Origin: Azoarcus sp. DD4
Lineage (GTDB): Bacteria; Pseudomonadota; Gammaproteobacteria; Burkholderiales; Rhodocyclaceae
Reading direction: 5' to 3'
DNA: 64,000 bases
Assembly (NCBI RefSeq): GCF_006496635.1
Contig: NZ_CP022958.1
Coordinates: 2,542,001 to 2,606,000, forward strand
The position numbers and the translations under genes were made by a program. Shown here in pieces: positions 42,759-50,458 of this stretch. Position 1 is the stretch's first letter, and every line of letters begins with the position of its first letter. The notes below the pieces were generated by a model. The model did no database searches. It was not told the origin of the DNA and was given only the letters and a program-made list of their open reading frames with translations.

Positions 42759-42891
42759 CGTAGAAAACAGCTCGTCGCGAAAGCGGAAGCGCGGTTTATA
42801 TCATGAAGAGACGAAACGTGTTGCAGGATGCTTCCGCGCGCGGAGCGCGAAGATGCGTCGCGACGGCGGCATCTGTGCTCTAATTATGGCT

Positions 42892-42906
42892 ATAAATATG
42901 ACTTAT
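42892..42906. promoter_or_regulatory. LysR-type T-N11-A palindrome upstream of the LysR gene
   Basis: ATAA-N7-TTAT lies 8-22 bp before the ATG of the LysR regulator and fits the T-N11-A consensus of LysR-family boxes. It is in an AT-rich stretch between divergent lplT and lysR genes. Autoregulation is the usual reading; no proof is available in the sequence. Confidence 0.45.
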
Positions 42907-42913
42907 CACTATC

Positions 42914-43834
42914 ATGGCCGATCGTAGGTTGCAGGTGTTCCATGCCGTGGCGAAACACGGCTCCTTTACCCGCGCTGCCGAGCATTTGTTCATGACGCAG
43001 CCGGCGGTGACCTTCCAGATCAAGCAGTTGGAAGAGCACTACAACACCCGGTTGCTCGAGCGCGGGCACGGCAAGATCACACTCACCGCGGCCGGGGAAC
43101 TGGTGCTCGCCTATGCGGAACGGATTCTCGGCCTGTCGGAAGAGCTCGAGTCGCGGGTGTCGGAACTCACCGACGAGCTGTCCGGCGTACTCAACATCGG
43201 CACCAGCACCACGATTGCGGCCTACTGGCTGCCGGTGTTGCTGGAAAGCTTCAAGCGGCGCTATCCGCGGGTGATCCCGCGCGTGGTGGTCGGCAACTCG
43301 CAGCTCACCGAGGACCGCGTGGCGGCGCGCGAACTCGACATCGGCCTGATCGAGATCGTCACCGACCAGCCGGCGATCGAGCATCGCAGTGCAGCGCGCG
43401 ACGAACTGATGGTGATCTGTCAGCCCTCGCATCCGCTCGCGCAGGCCAAGTCGCTGCGCGCGGCGGACCTGCTGGCGCACCCCTTCATCACCCGCGATCC
43501 GGGTAATGCAATCCGCGAACTTGCCGAGCAGTTCTTCGAGGCGGCCGGCATCAGCATGAACGAAGTGACGATCTGCGCCGAACTCGGCAGCCTCGCCACG
43601 GTGAAGCTGCTCGCCGCGGAAGGTCTGGGCTTTGGCATCGCCTCGCGTGCCGCCATCCTGCGCGACCTGCGCGAAGGCCGCATCGCTGCGGTGCCGCTCG
43701 AGCCCAGGATCTACACGCCGCTGGAGGTCATCATCCCGCGCGACAAGTTCCGTTCGCGGCTGATCACCACTTTCGCCGACCATGCCTGCGAGCAACTGGC
43801 CGAGATGGCGCAGAAGTTCGAGGAAGAGGAGTAA
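42914..43834 (+). CDS. LysR-family transcriptional regulator (CysL/CbbR-like)
   Basis: A 306-residue LysR regulator. The N-terminal winged helix has LQVFHAVAKHGSFTRAAEHLFMTQPAVTFQIKQLEEHYNTRLLER (residues about 5-55). The effector domain spans about 90-295 and is close to the CysL/YwfK and CbbR-like group. It is divergent from lplT and its stop overlaps the radA start (TAATG), so it is likely co-transcribed with radA. The target genes are unknown. Confidence 0.9.
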   Translation: MADRRLQVFHAVAKHGSFTRAAEHLFMTQPAVTFQIKQLEEHYNTRLLERGHGKITLTAAGELVLAYAERILGLSEELESRVSELTDELSGVLNIGTSTTIAAYWLPVLLESFKRRYPRVIPRVVVGNSQLTEDRVAARELDIGLIEIVTDQPAIEHRSAARDELMVICQPSHPLAQAKSLRAADLLAHPFITRDPGNAIRELAEQFFEAAGISMNEVTICAELGSLATVKLLAAEGLGFGIASRAAILRDLREGRIAAVPLEPRIYTPLEVIIPRDKFRSRLITTFADHACEQLAEMAQKFEEEE

Positions 43835-45207
43835 TGGCGAAGGCCAGGACGGTTTTCGTCTGCACCGAATGCGGCGGACAGGCGCTGCGCTGGCAGGGAC
43901 AGTGCCCGCAGTGCAGCGCATGGAACACCCTGGTGGAGTCGGTGGCGGAGCAGGGTGGGGCATCGGGCCGCTTTGCCGCGCTGGCCGGGAATACCTCGCG
44001 CCTGCAGGCGCTGTCGGAACTGCAGCCGCGTGAAGAGCCTCGCACACCGACCGGCATCGACGAGTTCGATCGCGTGCTCGGCGGCGGCCTCGTGGCGGGC
44101 GGGGTGGTGCTGATCGGCGGCGACCCGGGCATCGGCAAGTCGACCCTGTTGCTGCAGGCGCTGTCCCACCTGGCGGCGGACCAGGCCGCGGTGTACGTCA
44201 GCGGCGAAGAGTCCGGCGAACAGGTCGCCCTGCGCGCTCAGCGCCTGCAACTTGCGCCCACCGGCCTGCAACTGCTCGCGGAGATCAACCTGGAGCGCAT
44301 CCTCGCCAGCCTGCGCGACGCCAGGCCGCGCGTGGCGGTGATCGATTCCATCCAGACGATCTATTCCGAGGCGCTGCAGTCCGCGCCCGGTTCGGTCGCC
44401 CAGGTGCGGGAGTGCGCGGCGCAGCTCACCCGTTTCGCCAAGCAGAGCGGCACCGCGCTCATCATCGTCGGCCACGTCACCAAGGACGGTGCGCTGGCCG
44501 GCCCGCGCGTGCTCGAACACATCGTCGACACGGTGCTCTACTTCGAGGGCGACACGCATTCCAGCTTCCGTCTGGTGCGCGCCTTCAAGAACCGCTTCGG
44601 TGCAGTCAATGAGCTTGGTGTGTTCGCGATGACCGAGCGCGGCCTGCGCGGTGTGTCCAATCCGTCGGCCATCTTCCTGTCGCAGCACTCGCAGCGGGTT
44701 TCGGGCAGTTGCGTGCTGATCACCCAGGAAGGTACGCGACCGTTGCTGGTCGAGATCCAGGCGCTGGTCGACGCTGCGCACAGCCCGAATCCGCGCCGGC
44801 TGTCGGTCGGTCTGGAGCAGACGAGGCTGGCTATGCTGCTGGCGGTGCTGCACCGCCATGCCGGCATCGTCTGCTTCGACCAGGATGTGTTCGTCAATGC
44901 CGTCGGCGGCGTCAAGATCGCCGAGCCCGCGGCCGATCTCGCGATCCTGCTGGCCATCGTCTCATCGCTGCGCGACAAGCCGCTCAAGCACGGCTTGGCG
45001 GTGTTCGGCGAAGTCGGGCTGGCGGGCGAGATCAGGCCGGCGCCGCGCGGCCAGGACCGCCTCAAGGAAGCCGCCAAGCTCGGCTTCACCGCAGCCATCG
45101 TCCCCAAGGCCAACCTGCCCAAGCAGTCCATCGACGGCATGCGGGTGATCGGCGTGGACCGTATCGAGGAAGCGCTGGAGAGCGTTCGCGAGCTCGCCGA
45201 TTCCTAG
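43834..45207 (+). CDS. radA: DNA repair protein RadA
   Basis: A 457-residue RecA-like protein that promotes branch migration in recombinational repair. The N-terminal zinc finger CTECGGQALRWQGQCPQC (residues about 9-26) is followed by Walker A GGDPGIGKSTLLLQAL near residue 95. The RadA-specific KNRFG motif is present in FKNRFGAVNELGVF near 250. The C-terminal Lon-like domain has VNAVGGVKIAEPAADLAILLAIVSSLRDKPL. The length matches the family. Confidence 0.96.
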   Translation: MAKARTVFVCTECGGQALRWQGQCPQCSAWNTLVESVAEQGGASGRFAALAGNTSRLQALSELQPREEPRTPTGIDEFDRVLGGGLVAGGVVLIGGDPGIGKSTLLLQALSHLAADQAAVYVSGEESGEQVALRAQRLQLAPTGLQLLAEINLERILASLRDARPRVAVIDSIQTIYSEALQSAPGSVAQVRECAAQLTRFAKQSGTALIIVGHVTKDGALAGPRVLEHIVDTVLYFEGDTHSSFRLVRAFKNRFGAVNELGVFAMTERGLRGVSNPSAIFLSQHSQRVSGSCVLITQEGTRPLLVEIQALVDAAHSPNPRRLSVGLEQTRLAMLLAVLHRHAGIVCFDQDVFVNAVGGVKIAEPAADLAILLAIVSSLRDKPLKHGLAVFGEVGLAGEIRPAPRGQDRLKEAAKLGFTAAIVPKANLPKQSIDGMRVIGVDRIEEALESVRELADS

Positions 45208-46127
45208 CGCGCACCGGCGTCGCGCGCCTCGGCCACGATCCAGTCGTGCACCGTCGCCACCCGCCGGTCGCCGAGCGCGCCACCTGAGTAGAGCAGGCAG
45301 TAGCGCTTGCCGGTGCGTACCGATTGTGCGAACGGCGCCACCAGCAGCCCCTTCTCCAGCTCGTTCGTCGTCAGCGTGCGGCGTGCGATCGTTACGCCCA
45401 TGCCGGCGATCGCGCACTGTACGGTGATGTGGTTGCGGTTGAACATGTAGCCGCGACGCACGTTCACATGCGGCGCGCCTATCGCCTTCAGGTAACCCTC
45501 CCATTCCGCGTAGGGCTGGCTGCCGCGCCACGCGGTCATGTCGTGCAGCAGCGGATAGTGGTCGAGGTCGTCGGGCGCTCGCAGCGGCGGGCGGCCGTTC
45601 ATCAGCGCCGGCGAGCAGACCGGGAAGACCTCTTCTTCGAGCAGCACGGTGCTCTGGAAGCCCGGATAGCTGCCGTCGTTGAGATCGATCGCCAGGTCGA
45701 AATCGCCGTCGCGCAGCGAACGGGTGCTGTCCTCCGCCTCGACCTGCAGTTCGATCGCCGGGTAGCGCTGCATCAGCCGTGGCAGGCGCGGCACCAGCCA
45801 GGTGGCGAGAAAGGACGGCAGCGCGCGCAGACGCACGATGCCGCTCAGGGTTCCGCTGCGCAGCCGGCCGATCGCCAGATCCACCGCGGCGAAGGCCGGG
45901 TCGACCGCGGCCAGCATGCGCCTGCCTTCATCGGTGAGTTCGAGGCGCCGCGGCAGGCGGCGGAACAGCCGGAAGCCCAGCCACTCCTCCAGCAGCTTGA
46001 TCTGCTGGCTCACCGCGCCGGTGGTGATGTGCAGTTCCTCGCCAGCCCGGGTGAAGGACAGATGGCGGGCGGCGGCCAGGAACACCCGGAGCCGCGCGTG
46101 GATCTGAGCAGGAGCGGTAGCCGTCAT
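45204..46127 (-). CDS. LysR-family regulator divergent from serine/threonine catabolic genes (GcvA-like)
   Basis: A 307-residue LysR regulator. The winged helix region is RVFLAAARHLSFTRAGEELHITTGAVSQQIKLLEEWLGFRLFRR (about 14-58), with the GAVSQQIK seen in GcvA-type regulators, and a substrate-binding domain follows. It is convergent with radA (stops overlap by 4 bp) and divergent from sdaA, with a palindrome at its start. A role as activator of the serine/threonine operon is inferred from position. GcvA and DsdC relatives sense glycine or serine-type ligands. Confidence 0.88.
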   Translation of the reverse strand: MTATAPAQIHARLRVFLAAARHLSFTRAGEELHITTGAVSQQIKLLEEWLGFRLFRRLPRRLELTDEGRRMLAAVDPAFAAVDLAIGRLRSGTLSGIVRLRALPSFLATWLVPRLPRLMQRYPAIELQVEAEDSTRSLRDGDFDLAIDLNDGSYPGFQSTVLLEEEVFPVCSPALMNGRPPLRAPDDLDHYPLLHDMTAWRGSQPYAEWEGYLKAIGAPHVNVRRGYMFNRNHITVQCAIAGMGVTIARRTLTTNELEKGLLVAPFAQSVRTGKRYCLLYSGGALGDRRVATVHDWIVAEARDAGAR

Positions 46128-46146
46128 GGTTTAGTTCTAGTAAACC
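46128..46146. promoter_or_regulatory. GGTTTA-N7-TAAACC operator between lysR and sdaA
   Basis: A perfect inverted repeat with 6-bp arms (46128-46133 and 46141-46146) lies immediately upstream of the LysR start codon and about 120 bp before sdaA. It contains the T-N11-A pattern of LysR boxes. A likely binding site for self-control and for activation of the divergent operon. Confidence 0.6.
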
Positions 46147-46264
46147 GGGAGCCAGAAAACATCGATTGAACGGCGTTCCCTGCGCCAACAGAATGCCGCA
46201 CCACATAAACACGTACGTCGGCGCCGGTAACGGCAAGCACGACGGCGCATACGGGGGAGCATTC

Positions 46265-47644
46265 ATGTCCATCAGCGTTCTCGATCTCTTCAAGATCGGC
46301 GTCGGTCCGTCGAGTTCGCACACCGTCGGGCCAATGCGGGCGGCGCACGATTTCGCCACCGAACTCGCGGCGAAAGGCGTACTCGACGCGGTCCGTCGCA
46401 TCGAGGTCAGGCTGTACGGTTCGCTGTCCGCCACCGGCATTGGTCACGGCACCGACCGCGCCGTCGTCGTCGGCCTGATGGGCCAGCGGCCGGACGAGAT
46501 CGATCCCGACTTCATCGCACCGGCGGTGGCCGAGGTGTGGCGCAGTGGCAGCCTGATGCTGGCGGGCAAGACAACGGTGCCGTTCCACTGGGACGAGGAC
46601 ATGCGCCTGTTGCCGGTGAGCCTCCCGCAGCATCCCAACGCACTGCGCATTGTCGCCCACGGCCAACACGGCGTCCTCTACCAGAACACCTATTACTCGA
46701 TCGGTGGCGGCTTCGTCATTGACGAAGCCCAAGCGCAGGCCGGGGAGGGTGGTGTGGCCGACGTGCCGCTGCGCTACGAGTTCAACAGCGCGGCCGAGTT
46801 GCTCGCGATCTGCCGGCGCGAGTCGCTGCGCATCAGCCAGGTGATGCTGGCCAACGAGACGGCCTGGCGCAGCGAGGCCGAAACACGCGCCGCGCTGCAC
46901 CGCATCTGGGAGGCGATGCAGGCCTGCGTGGCGCGCGGCATCGCGCAGGAAGGCGTGCTGCCGGGCGGCTTGTCGGTGCGCCGCCGGGCCCCGGCACTGC
47001 ACCGCAAGCTGCGCGAGCGTGAAACCGGGCGCAATCTCATCAGCGACACCCTGGCAGCGCTCGACTGGGTCAATCTCTATGCGCTCGCGGTGAACGAAGA
47101 GAATGCCGGCGGTGGGCGTGTCGTCACTGCGCCGACCAACGGTGCGGCCGGCGTGATTCCGGCTGTGCTCCACTACTACATGAACTTCCAGCCCGGCAGC
47201 AGCGAACGAGACGTGGTCGACTTCCTGCTTACGGCCGCGGCGATCGGCACCCTGTGCAAGAAGAACGCCTCGATATCCGGCGCCGAGGTCGGCTGCCAGG
47301 GCGAGGTCGGCTCGGCCTGTGCGATGGCGGCGGCGGGGCTGACCGAGGTCATGGGCGGCACGCCGGAACAGGTGGAGAACGCCGCCGAGATCGGTCTCGA
47401 ACACAACCTCGGCCTTACCTGCGACCCGGTCGCCGGGCTGGTGCAGGTGCCCTGCATCGAGCGCAATGCGATGGCGTCGGTCAAGGCGATCAATGCTGCC
47501 CAGCTCGCGCTGCGCGGCGACGGCACCCACGCGGTGTCGCTGGACAAGGCGATCCGCACCATGCGCGACACCGGGCGTGACATGCTGGATAAATACAAGG
47601 AAACCTCGCGCGGAGGGCTTGCCGTCAATTTCATCGAATGCTGA
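46265..47644 (+). CDS. sdaA: L-serine ammonia-lyase (iron-sulfur)
   Basis: A 459-residue single-chain L-serine dehydratase producing pyruvate and ammonia. The N-terminal beta domain starts SISVLDLFKIGVGPSSSHTVGPMRAAHDF. The alpha domain holds the Fe-S cysteines: GTLCKKNASISGAEVGCQGEVGSACAMAAAGL and GLTCDPVAGLVQVPCIERNAMASVKAINA. The ATG at 46265 has GGGGGAG upstream; a longer reading lacks family homology. It is the first gene of an operon with sstT and ltaE and sits opposite a LysR regulator. Confidence 0.95.
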   Translation: MSISVLDLFKIGVGPSSSHTVGPMRAAHDFATELAAKGVLDAVRRIEVRLYGSLSATGIGHGTDRAVVVGLMGQRPDEIDPDFIAPAVAEVWRSGSLMLAGKTTVPFHWDEDMRLLPVSLPQHPNALRIVAHGQHGVLYQNTYYSIGGGFVIDEAQAQAGEGGVADVPLRYEFNSAAELLAICRRESLRISQVMLANETAWRSEAETRAALHRIWEAMQACVARGIAQEGVLPGGLSVRRRAPALHRKLRERETGRNLISDTLAALDWVNLYALAVNEENAGGGRVVTAPTNGAAGVIPAVLHYYMNFQPGSSERDVVDFLLTAAAIGTLCKKNASISGAEVGCQGEVGSACAMAAAGLTEVMGGTPEQVENAAEIGLEHNLGLTCDPVAGLVQVPCIERNAMASVKAINAAQLALRGDGTHAVSLDKAIRTMRDTGRDMLDKYKETSRGGLAVNFIEC

Positions 47645-47734
47645 CCGTGCGCCGGCCACGGCGCGCAGGCAGCGCCGGCGGATGACGCCGGTGCCGCCGA
47701 AAAAAACCACAAGGGACCCAAGAGGAGACAACCC

Positions 47735-48970
47735 ATGACTACTGCAGCAAGCAGCGCATCCAGGCTCGTCCTGCGAGCCAATCTCATCACCCAGATCGCC
47801 ATCGGCCTCGTCTGCGGCATCGCCCTCGCGCTGGCCGCGCCCGATGTCGCACGCTCGACCGGGCTGCTCGGCGACGTGTTCATCTCGGCGCTCAAGGCGG
47901 TGGCGCCGGTGCTGGTGTTCTTTCTGGTGGCGGCGTCCATCGCCAACCACAAGCATGGCCAGCCCACCCACATCCGACCGGTGCTGATGCTCTACCTCGT
48001 TGGCACGCTCGCCGCCGCCGCGGTCGCGGTGATCGCCAGTTTCGCCTTTCCGACCACGCTGGTGCTCAATGCGCCCGAGGTCGCAGGCACGCCGCCGGGC
48101 GGCATCATCGGTGTGCTCAAGAACCTGTTGTTGAGCGCGGTGGCCAATCCGGTGAAGGCGCTGATCGAGGCGAACTTCATCGGCATCCTCAGCTGGGCGA
48201 TCCTGCTCGGCATCGCGCTGCGGCATGCAAGCCCGGCAACGCGCAGCATGCTCAACGACGTGTCCGACGCGGTGTCGCGGATTGTCCGGCTGGTGATCCG
48301 TTTCGCGCCGCTCGGCATCTTCGGCCTGGTTGCCAGCACACTCGCCGAGTCCGGCCTGGATGCGCTGCTCGGCTACGGCCGCCTGCTCAGCGTCATCGTC
48401 GGCAGCATGCTCTTCGTCGCACTGGTGATGAATCCGCTGATCGTGTTCTGGAAAACGCGGCGCAATCCGTATCCGCTGGTCTTCACCTGCCTGCGCGAGA
48501 GCGCAATCACCGCCTTCTTCACCCGCAGCTCGGCCGCCAACATTCCCATCAACATGGAGCTGTGCAAGCGCCTGAACCTGCACGAGGACACCTACTCTAT
48601 CTCCATCCCGCTGGGCGCGACCATCAACATGGCCGGTGCGGCGATCACCATCACGGTGATGACGCTGGCCGCCGCCCATACGCTGGGTATCGCTGTCGAC
48701 ATCCCGACCGCGCTGCTGCTGTGCGTGGTGTCCTCGCTCGCCGCCTGCGGCGTGTCCGGCGTGGCCGGCGGTTCGCTGCTGCTGATCCCGATGGCCTGCA
48801 ACCTGTTCGGCATTTCAACCGACGTCGCGATGCAGGTGGTGGCGATCGGCTTCATCATCAGCGTGGTGCAGGATTCGGCCGAGACCGCGCTCAATTCTTC
48901 CACCGACGTGCTGTTTACCGCCGCGGCCTGCCCGCAGGCGGATGCCGTCGCGGCCGCCGCACAGGCCTGA
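47735..48970 (+). CDS. sstT: Serine/threonine:sodium symporter SstT
   Basis: A 411-residue dicarboxylate/amino acid:cation symporter with about 9-10 helices. The family signature is intact: SAITAFFTRSSAANIPINMELCKRLNLHEDTYSISIPLGATINMAGAAITITVMTLAA in separate segments near residues 250-310, followed by VSGVAGGSLLLIPMACNLFGI. Uptake of serine or threonine would supply the adjacent dehydratase and aldolase. AGGAG lies about 8 nt upstream of the ATG. Confidence 0.94.
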   Translation: MTTAASSASRLVLRANLITQIAIGLVCGIALALAAPDVARSTGLLGDVFISALKAVAPVLVFFLVAASIANHKHGQPTHIRPVLMLYLVGTLAAAAVAVIASFAFPTTLVLNAPEVAGTPPGGIIGVLKNLLLSAVANPVKALIEANFIGILSWAILLGIALRHASPATRSMLNDVSDAVSRIVRLVIRFAPLGIFGLVASTLAESGLDALLGYGRLLSVIVGSMLFVALVMNPLIVFWKTRRNPYPLVFTCLRESAITAFFTRSSAANIPINMELCKRLNLHEDTYSISIPLGATINMAGAAITITVMTLAAAHTLGIAVDIPTALLLCVVSSLAACGVSGVAGGSLLLIPMACNLFGISTDVAMQVVAIGFIISVVQDSAETALNSSTDVLFTAAACPQADAVAAAAQA

Positions 48971-49000
48971 GTCCGGATGTCCATCGATCAGGGAGCTTCA

Positions 49001-50026
49001 ATGCAGCATTTTGCCAGCGACAACTACGCGGGCATCTGTCCCGAGGCCCTGCAGGCCTTCCTCGGCGCCAACGCCGGCCACGCGCCGGCTTATGGCGACG
49101 ACGAATGGACCCGCGAGGTCTCCGACCGCCTGCGCGAACTCTTCGCCACCGATTGCGACGTCTACTTCGTCTTCAACGGCACCGCGGCCAATTCGCTGGC
49201 GCTCGCCTCGCTGTGCCAGAGCTACCACAGCGTTATCTGCCACGAGCTGGCCCACGTCGAAACCGACGAGTGCGGCGGCCCGGAGTTCTTCTCCAATGGC
49301 TCCAAGCTGCTGCCGGCGCCGGGCGAGGGCGGCAAGCTCACGCCGGACGCAGTGCGGGAGGTCGTCCTGCGGCGCAGCGACATCCACTACCCCAAGCCGC
49401 GGGTGGTGACGCTGACCCAGGCGACCGAGGTCGGCACCGTCTATCGTCCGGCCGAGATCGCGGCCATCGCCGATCTGGCCCACGGGCATGGTCTGCGCGT
49501 CCATATGGACGGGGCCCGTTTCGCCAATGCGGTGGCGGCGCTGGGCGTCGAGCCGGCCGAACTCACCTGGCGTGCCGGCGTCGATGTGCTCTGCTTCGGC
49601 GGCACCAAGATGGGCTTGCCGGTGGGCGAGGCGGTGGTGTTCTTCGATCGCCGCCTGTCGGAGGATTTCGCCTGGCGCTGCAAGCAGGCCGGTCAGCTCG
49701 CCTCCAAGATGCGCTTCCTGTCGGCACCCTGGCTGGGCGTGCTGGAGGACGGCGCCTGGCTGCGTCATGCCCGCCATGCCAATGCGATGGCGCAGCGGCT
49801 GGCCGCGGGGCTGGCTGGGGTGCCCGGGGCTGCGCTGCTGTTCCCGGTCGAGGCCAACGGCGTCTTCGTCGAGCTGCCTGCAGCGGTGCAGTCCGGCCTG
49901 CGTGAACGCGGCTGGCGTTTCTACACCTTCATCGGTGCCGGCGGCGCCCGCTTCATGTGCGGCTGGGACACCCGGCCGGAAAGTGTCGATGCGCTGCTGG
50001 CCGACCTGCGCGCCCTGTCGGGCTGA
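49001..50026 (+). CDS. ltaE: Low-specificity L-threonine aldolase
   Basis: A 341-residue PLP enzyme that cleaves threonine to glycine and acetaldehyde. QHFASDNYAGICPEALQAF is the N-terminal SDN motif. The substrate-binding region has AHVETDECGGPEFF, and PLP-Lys is in CFGGTKMGLPVGEAVVFF near residue 200. The ATG at 49001 has GGGAG 7 nt upstream; an earlier ATG at 48977 is possible. It is the third gene of the serine/threonine operon. Confidence 0.93.
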   Translation: MQHFASDNYAGICPEALQAFLGANAGHAPAYGDDEWTREVSDRLRELFATDCDVYFVFNGTAANSLALASLCQSYHSVICHELAHVETDECGGPEFFSNGSKLLPAPGEGGKLTPDAVREVVLRRSDIHYPKPRVVTLTQATEVGTVYRPAEIAAIADLAHGHGLRVHMDGARFANAVAALGVEPAELTWRAGVDVLCFGGTKMGLPVGEAVVFFDRRLSEDFAWRCKQAGQLASKMRFLSAPWLGVLEDGAWLRHARHANAMAQRLAAGLAGVPGAALLFPVEANGVFVELPAAVQSGLRERGWRFYTFIGAGGARFMCGWDTRPESVDALLADLRALSG

Positions 50027-50041
50027 ACCTGCCGGCCCGCT

Positions 50042-50458
50042 TCAGTCGGGCAGCTGTTCATAGAGTTCCAGCGGCAACTCGTCGGGGTCGGCGAAGAAGG
50101 TGAAGCGCTGGCCGGTGAGTTCGTCCGTCCTGACCGGCTCGCAGACCACGCCGTGCGCGGCCAGCGCGTGCACACTGGCGTCGAGGTCTTCCACGGCGAA
50201 GGCAAGGTGGCGCAGACCACGCGCCTCGGGCCTGGAAGGCCGCGGTGGCGGCTCGGGGAAGGAGAACAGCTCGATACGGCTGCCGTCCGGCAGCGCGAGG
50301 TCCAGCTTGTACGACCGGCGCGCAGCCCGCCAGGTCTCGGCGATGACGTGCAGGCCGAGCACTTCGGTGTAGAAGCGCTTCGAGCGCGCATAGTCTGCGC
50401 AGATGATGGCCACGTGGTGCAGGCCATCCAGTGCCACTTTGCTTGTCCCGGTACTCAT
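50042..50458 (-). CDS. VOC-superfamily protein (glyoxalase/bleomycin-resistance fold)
   Basis: A 138-residue vicinal-oxygen-chelate protein. GLHHVAIICADYARSKRFYTEVLGL holds the first metal-ligand His; LRHLAFAVEDLDASVHALAAHGVV and FTFFADPDELPLELYEQ supply the other ligands. It resembles GloA-like or methylmalonyl-CoA epimerase-like families, so the substrate is uncertain. Its ATG overlaps the ppc stop (ATGA), so it is co-transcribed with ppc. It is convergent with ltaE. Confidence 0.85.
   Translation of the reverse strand: MSTGTSKVALDGLHHVAIICADYARSKRFYTEVLGLHVIAETWRAARRSYKLDLALPDGSRIELFSFPEPPPRPSRPEARGLRHLAFAVEDLDASVHALAAHGVVCEPVRTDELTGQRFTFFADPDELPLELYEQLPD

Noticed and set aside
46124..48679. 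An 851-codon minus-strand open frame opposite sdaA and sstT
   Set aside because: It crosses two well-supported genes on the plus strand and is rich in His/Arg/Gln without domains. Its apparent ribosome site is missing.
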